Source: Deltaproteobacteria bacterium (GTDB lineage Bacteria > Myxococcota_A > UBA796 > CAJQPC01). Taken from it: DNA of 64,000 nucleotides. Positions 60,491 to 64,000 of this stretch are shown in pieces. The stretch lies in contig JADKFE010000028.1 of assembly GCA_016717595.1 (NCBI GenBank), forward strand, positions 1 through 64,000. The letters run 5' to 3'. How positions within the stretch are numbered: the stretch's first letter is position 1; each line of letters begins with the position of its first letter. A model generated the notes under the pieces. The model had not been told where the DNA came from and ran no database searches. It worked only from the letters and a program-made list of their open reading frames with translations. The position numbers and the translations under genes are program-made.

Positions 60491-61435
60491 CTACACGAGG
60501 CTCCACGCCGCCACAAGCGCGGCGACGGCGAGGCCGAGGGCGAGCCAGCCGTGATCGGGCGCGGCCTCGTCTTCAGTGGAGGGCGCCGGGACGCTGAGCA
60601 CGACGAGGTTTGGCAAGAGCAAGAGCGCGCCGAGGGCGCCAAGTCCTAGAGTCGTCCAGGCCCGCAGCACGGCGATGGTGATCAGCAGCATCGGCGAGGC
60701 CCCCGCCGCCCAGGCTCGACCGATGGCGCCGGTCGTGCCCGACCCGTGGGTGAGGAGCGGCCCCGTCGCCAGGGCCGTGAGCGCCCAGGGCAGGCGCCAG
60801 GACGGGTCGGGGAGGGTGAACCACGCCGCGAGCCCCAGGCCGAGCTGGGCCAAGGCCACCGCCGGGCCGACCCGCCCGCCGAGGGCGGCGCAGAGGACGG
60901 GGCTCAGCGAGGCCAAGGCCGCCCAAGGCGCGAGGGACTCCACGTTGAGCCCCAGAGGCCCCTGGGCCGCCGTGATGGCGATCAGGCCGCAGATCGGCGT
61001 GAGCCCAAGGGCGACCGGAGGTGGCGAGGCCGCCAAGCTCAACCCCAGCCGAAGCCCCATCCCTAAGGTGAAGAGTCCGGTGGAATAGGGCCCTGCGATC
61101 AACATCTCATGTAGTGAGAATGATATTAAAAAACAAATACTTGAATAGTAATGTATAGATGAAGCGTTCCGATTTTTGGCGCCCGTCAACCCCGCGCGCT
61201 CCAAGCCCAGGCTCATCAGCTCGAACGCCAGGAGCCAAGCCCACAGCGTCGTCGTGAGGCTCAGCGCGACGAGGCCCAGCCCGGCCACGACGGCGCCCAA
61301 GAGTGACCGTCGGCGCGCCCCACGCGGCAAGGCGAGGCCGAGTCCGACGAGGCCAACCGCCGTCAGGGTGTCACCGGGCGAGCGCCAGAGCAGGCCAGCC
61401 GCCGCCAAGGCGAAGAGCGGCGCAAAGGGGCTCAT
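60491..61435 (-). CDS. Polytopic membrane protein, divergent NuoN/MrpD-like
   Basis: 314 aa from ATG 61435, which overlaps the upstream stop (ATGA). An upstream open frame is noise. About ten transmembrane helices. One contains TLWAWLLAFELMSLGLERAG, matching the conserved Glu-bearing helix of NuoM/NuoN/Mrp antiporter subunits (xxFELMSLxLY). The helix after it, where NuoN has the 'xxKYFxxGxxxS' segment, is encoded by a strikingly A/T-rich patch (NASSIHYYSSICFLISFSLH). NuoN is normally ~480 aa, so this subunit is much shortened. The assignment rests on position in the operon, topology and the ELMSL helix. It would belong to an ion-pumping or accessory membrane arm. Confidence 0.5.
   Translation of the reverse strand: MSPFAPLFALAAAGLLWRSPGDTLTAVGLVGLGLALPRGARRRSLLGAVVAGLGLVALSLTTTLWAWLLAFELMSLGLERAGLTGAKNRNASSIHYYSSICFLISFSLHEMLIAGPYSTGLFTLGMGLRLGLSLAASPPPVALGLTPICGLIAITAAQGPLGLNVESLAPWAALASLSPVLCAALGGRVGPAVALAQLGLGLAAWFTLPDPSWRLPWALTALATGPLLTHGSGTTGAIGRAWAAGASPMLLITIAVLRAWTTLGLGALGALLLLPNLVVLSVPAPSTEDEAAPDHGWLALGLAVAALVAAWSLV
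61096..61180 (-). other. A/T-rich rare-codon patch inside the NuoN-like gene
   Basis: An ~85-nt stretch is mostly A and T while the flanking gene is GC-rich. In frame it uses codons otherwise rare here (TTA, ATA, CTA, TCA, TCT, AGT, TGT) and encodes a Ser/Ile/Tyr/Phe-rich segment. It keeps the reading frame and is not flanked by visible repeats. A translational pause, a recent recombination patch or an assembly fault are the options. Confidence 0.7.
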
Positions 61436-62361
61436 CCGCGCCCCCAACGCTGAATCAGGACGGCCAAGGCCAGGCCAGGGCCGATGAGGCTCCACAGGCC
61501 AGGCCGCGGTGGGTGCCGAAGGAGCGCCCACAGCGCGACCCCAAGCGGCAGGATCAGGGCTGGGGCTGGCCCAAGACCCGCGCCCAAGACGAGCACCGCG
61601 AGGGCGGCGGTCCCGGCGCTGATGGGGGTGAGCAGGACACGAGGCGCCTGGGGGGCTGGCGCGGGGATCAGCCCGGCGACCATCAGACACAGGGCTAGGC
61701 CGGGCACGTCGAGGTTGGCCAGGGTGAGCCCGACGCCCACCAGGGCCATCCACGGCGAGCCGGTCCAGGCCGCCCGACCGATGAGGGCGACGGCGGCGAG
61801 GAGGCCGAAGGCGCCTGTCTGCGAGAGCTCGGCGCCGGGCGTCGTGAACAGCCCCGCGGCGGCGATGGCGGCGACTCGTTCGCCGGGCCCCCCTCGGGCG
61901 CTCCAGACCAACGCCCCAGCGGCGAGCAACGTCACCGCCGCGCTCCCCTCCCCGGCCCAGATCCCCGCCCAGAGGCTCAACGCCACGATCCAGGCCGCCG
62001 GAGCCACGGCGCCGCTGAGCGCGAAGGCGCAGAGACCGAGGCTCAACGCGGTGAAGGCCGGGTTCATCGAGAGGGCCGCGCAGAGGCCCAGGGCGGCGGC
62101 GGCCCACAGGCGAGGGCTCGGGCTGAGCATCACCGCGCCGAGGAGGCCTAGCCCCAAGATCGGCGACCACTCGGAGACCTGGAGCGTCACGGCGAGCTGG
62201 AGCTTGTGGCTGAGCAGCAGGCGCTCCGGGGTGGTCTGCGTCACCGCGAGCGCGCCGCTGCAGGCCAGCGCCAAGGCGTAGGCGCGGCTGAGCGCCGGGC
62301 GGGCCTCGGCGAAGGGGAAACCCAAGGCCGCGAGGGCGGCGAAGAGGATCAGCGGGCCCAA
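61432..62361 (-). CDS. Polytopic membrane protein, divergent NuoM/MrpD-like
   Basis: 309 aa. The open frame begins at 62562, but the upstream part is noise overlapping the preceding gene. TTG 62361 follows GGAGG at 4-nt spacing and overlaps the upstream stop region, so it is the best start (GPLILFAALAALGFPFAEA). About ten transmembrane helices with very short loops (LLSHKLQLAVTLQVSEWSPI, GLLGAVMLSPSPRLWAA). SEWSP may mark the remnant of a conserved acidic/Trp helix of antiporter-like subunits. There are few charged residues in the membrane compared with true NuoM. No diagnostic motif; the call is by operon position. Confidence 0.45.
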   Translation of the reverse strand: MGPLILFAALAALGFPFAEARPALSRAYALALACSGALAVTQTTPERLLLSHKLQLAVTLQVSEWSPILGLGLLGAVMLSPSPRLWAAAALGLCAALSMNPAFTALSLGLCAFALSGAVAPAAWIVALSLWAGIWAGEGSAAVTLLAAGALVWSARGGPGERVAAIAAAGLFTTPGAELSQTGAFGLLAAVALIGRAAWTGSPWMALVGVGLTLANLDVPGLALCLMVAGLIPAPAPQAPRVLLTPISAGTAALAVLVLGAGLGPAPALILPLGVALWALLRHPPRPGLWSLIGPGLALAVLIQRWGRG

Positions 62362-63599
62362 AGCGCCTCCAGGCCCGTGTCGTGGAGGCCCGCCGTGACG
62401 GCGACCGTCCACAAGGCCCACAGCGCGAGACCGACGACGACGACGGCCTGGGTGACTCGTCGCGAGGACACCGATGGGGCGAGGATCATCAGCGGCCAAG
62501 GGCGATTGAGGGGCAGAGTCGGCAGCTCCCGGCGGGGCAGGCGCCCACCCCGTGACGCCCAAAACGCCGCGCCGAGGGTGAGGGCCCCGGCGAGCAGCCC
62601 GATGAAGTGAAGCTCAGCCCGGGTTGAGGCGGCCATGGGGCTCAGCCAGCGCGACAGGCTGAACAGGACCGGCGCGGCGATCAGGCTCAACACGGCCGGG
62701 GAGAGGCGCGTGGGCGGCGCGCGGCCCAGGCAGTAGCCCGTGGCGGCGCTCACCCACAGCACCCCGGCGGCGGCGACGGGGTCACCGGAGACGATCAGGC
62801 CCAGCAACGGATCTCGCCCGCCGCCGACGCCAACGTGGGGCACCCCTCCCGCGGCCAAGGCCACGAGCACGACGGCCCAGCGGGAAGGCGGCTCAGCCCG
62901 TCTCTCCGCGTTGGGCTCGCTCAGCGCCGAGACGCCGAGCCCGGCGAGGCCCAAGGCCAAACCCAAAGGGGAGGCCGCGGCGCCCATCGCCGCCAAGCCC
63001 AGGCCCGCCCAGGCCCACCCCAGGCGGAACGTTGCTCTTGACCCGTCAAGCGTGGCCCCGACGGCGGCGAGGACGGCGACGCCGACACCGCCCGAGATGA
63101 GCGCCACCCGTCCCCAACCCGAGGCCCACAGCGCGGGCGTCACCAGCGAGGCCGTGATGAGGAGTAAGGGCGGCGCCAGGGGGCCCCGGGCGCTCAACAG
63201 GCCGACGAGGCCGAGCACAACACCAACGGTGTGCTCAGCGCCCAAGCCTAAGAGGCGATCCGGCGCCCCGCCGACCACGGCCACAGCGCCGAGCGCCGCG
63301 ACGACGGCGGGGCGGGCGCCTGCCCCGAGGCTCGCCGCGAGCATGAGTTGGGCAGGGGACGGGGCCACCGCCGCCAGCGCCCCCAAAACGAGCGCGCTCG
63401 GAGAGGCGCTCACCGCCAGGCCCCGCGTCACAAACGCCGCCCCAACGAGGGTCACCAACGCCAGCGAGGACGCCGTGTTGAGCGTGATCCCGAGGCGTAA
63501 GGCCCCGATCGCCCATGACAGGTCAAGACCGCCTCTGCTCGTGACGACCACGGCGACGGTGGCGAGGCCGGCCAACAACAGCGGCGCGGCCCGGCTCAC
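62349..63599 (-). CDS. Polytopic membrane protein, divergent NuoL/NuoM-like
   Basis: 416 aa from GTG 63599, overlapping the upstream stop as GTGA and preceded by GGAGG. About twelve to thirteen transmembrane helices. An early helix WAIGALRLGITLNTASSLAL corresponds in position to the 'xxLDxLSxxM' entry of NuoL/M/N. A His-containing loop (AELHFIGLLAGALTL) occurs later. The C-terminus has a cytoplasmic Arg/Pro loop (GGRLPRRELPTLPLNRPWPL) before a last helix, recalling the end of NuoL. Key Lys residues of the proton channel are not visible. This is the largest subunit of the operon. A complex-I-like or Mrp-like membrane arm is inferred, not shown. Confidence 0.45.
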   Translation of the reverse strand: MSRAAPLLLAGLATVAVVVTSRGGLDLSWAIGALRLGITLNTASSLALVTLVGAAFVTRGLAVSASPSALVLGALAAVAPSPAQLMLAASLGAGARPAVVAALGAVAVVGGAPDRLLGLGAEHTVGVVLGLVGLLSARGPLAPPLLLITASLVTPALWASGWGRVALISGGVGVAVLAAVGATLDGSRATFRLGWAWAGLGLAAMGAAASPLGLALGLAGLGVSALSEPNAERRAEPPSRWAVVLVALAAGGVPHVGVGGGRDPLLGLIVSGDPVAAAGVLWVSAATGYCLGRAPPTRLSPAVLSLIAAPVLFSLSRWLSPMAASTRAELHFIGLLAGALTLGAAFWASRGGRLPRRELPTLPLNRPWPLMILAPSVSSRRVTQAVVVVGLALWALWTVAVTAGLHDTGLEALWAR

Positions 63600-63811
63600 C
63601 TCGCCTCCAAGGCGGACATCGCCCTGACGGTGAGCACGACCCCGCCCACCAGGGCCAGGCGCGCGCCGTCGGGGCCGCTTAGGGCCGCCTCGCTGAGCAA
63701 GAGGAGGGCGCCCGCGGCGCCGAGGCCGACCCCCGCCACACGCCGCCCGACGATCGTGCCCACCACGCCCAAGGCGACGAGGAGCAGGCCGACGAGGGTG
63801 GACCCGGTCAT
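63596..63811 (-). CDS. Small membrane protein, NuoK/MrpC-like position
   Basis: 71 aa. ATG 63811 overlaps the upstream stop (ATGA) and its own stop overlaps the next GTG. Three hydrophobic stretches (TLVGLLLVALGVVGTIVG, VGLGAAGALLLLSEAAL, LALVGGVVLTVRAMSAL) suit a three-helix NuoK/MrpC-type subunit. NuoK is ~100 aa and has a conserved membrane Glu; the Glu in LLLLSEAALSG is a candidate. In Nuo and Mrp operons this small subunit sits directly before the large antiporter-like genes, as here. Too short to be sure. Confidence 0.45.
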   Translation of the reverse strand: MTGSTLVGLLLVALGVVGTIVGRRVAGVGLGAAGALLLLSEAALSGPDGARLALVGGVVLTVRAMSALEAR

Positions 63812-64000
63812 TGGGGCGCCTCTTCGTCGGTCAGCGCCGCCAACGTGAGCAGCGCCGCCGCCCCGAGCGCCAGCCAGGGCTCACCCCGCAGAGCCTCAAT
63901 AGACGCCATCACCGCGGGGGGCTGCGGGCTCGTCGAGCCGGCCATCGCCCAGGCCACGGCCACGCAGCACAGCGCGCAGAGCGTGAGGGGCGCCCAGAGC
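63808..64000 (-). CDS. C-terminal end of a membrane protein, NuoJ/MrpB-like position (truncated by window)
   Basis: The reading frame enters from the right edge and stops at 63808-63810, overlapping the next ATG by 4 nt. The visible ~63 residues contain two hydrophobic helices (PLTLCALCCVAVAWAMAG and PWLALGAAALLTLAAL) separated by a short polar loop, and end DEEAPQ. Three Cys in the first helix are unusual. By operon order it would be the NuoJ/MrpB-like subunit. Identity cannot be decided from this fragment. Confidence 0.5.
   Translation of the reverse strand, partial: LWAPLTLCALCCVAVAWAMAGSTSPQPPAVMASIEALRGEPWLALGAAALLTLAALTDEEAPQ

Noticed and set aside
1..64000. tRNA, rRNA, riboswitch or mobile-element genes
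   Set aside because: None was recognised on either strand by eye; short structured RNAs cannot be excluded without a covariance-model search.

Overview
The window is GC-rich, densely packed bacterial DNA that most resembles a Myxococcota (former deltaproteobacterial) genome, probably a metagenome or long-read assembly. The lineage call rests on surface proteins ending in MYXO-CTERM-like tags (Cys-rich stretch, hydrophobic helix, terminal Arg cluster), MopE-type metal-binding repeats, FG-GAP propellers, an RCC1-like lipoprotein, a TIGR02147/DUF4423 regulator and many lipoproteins. No tRNA, rRNA, CRISPR array, transposase or integrase was recognised. Several genes meet tail to tail with overlapping 3' ends, and many same-strand neighbours overlap by 4 nt.

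An unusual property runs through the window. At least eleven otherwise intact genes are broken by single-base indels, several of them in C/G homopolymers: the S16-CHASE2 gene at 4220-4223, an AMP ligase at 13678-13681, an M64 peptidase at 42609-42613 and a giant FG-GAP protein at 54124-54127. Correcting one base restores a full-length conserved product each time. I read these as assembly errors, not pseudogenes, and annotate the joined genes.

Layout. 1-2.7 kb: end of an outer-membrane-barrel-like gene, an RCC1-like lipoprotein and two small unknown genes. 2.7-6.2 kb: a divergent pair, a Lon-type protease domain fused to a membrane CHASE2 sensor facing a two-module TIGR02147 protein. 6.7-10.1 kb: a DUF5995 protein and a group of small membrane proteins that includes a tandem pair of 4-TM paralogues. 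10.2-16.7 kb: cytochrome P450, a repeat-rich lipoprotein, an AMP-dependent ligase and a Na+/solute symporter. 16.7-21.3 kb: a five-gene operon of exported redox-type proteins (two single-heme lipoproteins, a DUF1501 TAT protein, a DUF1549-like heme lipoprotein and a Tyr/Asp-rich lipoprotein). 21.4-30 kb: an amidase and an AddAB-like helicase-nuclease pair. 30.3-38.5 kb: a CbbQ/NorQ AAA+ ATPase with a NorD-type VWA partner, next to an alpha-2-macroglobulin-like protein split into two overlapping genes. 38.6-41.8 kb: a polytopic membrane protein, MutY and a CinA/MoaB-domain protein. 41.9-55.2 kb: a surface cluster with an M64 peptidase, two TPR membrane proteins and two giant FG-GAP/MopE proteins. 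55.3-60.5 kb: a membrane coiled-coil protein, a VWA protein, a HEAT/TPR-like secreted protein and a small lipoprotein. 60.5-64 kb: an operon of five overlapping polytopic membrane genes that looks like a very divergent respiratory complex I / Mrp-antiporter membrane arm.

Most of the window is devoted to the cell envelope: sensing, proteolysis, surface display and redox lipoproteins. The housekeeping genes are MutY and AddAB. The most promising leads for something undescribed are the S16-CHASE2 fusion, the split thioester-less macroglobulin beside a MoxR/VWA pair, the five-gene heme-lipoprotein/DUF1501 operon, the tandem 4-TM paralogues and the degenerate complex-I-like operon with a rare-codon patch.
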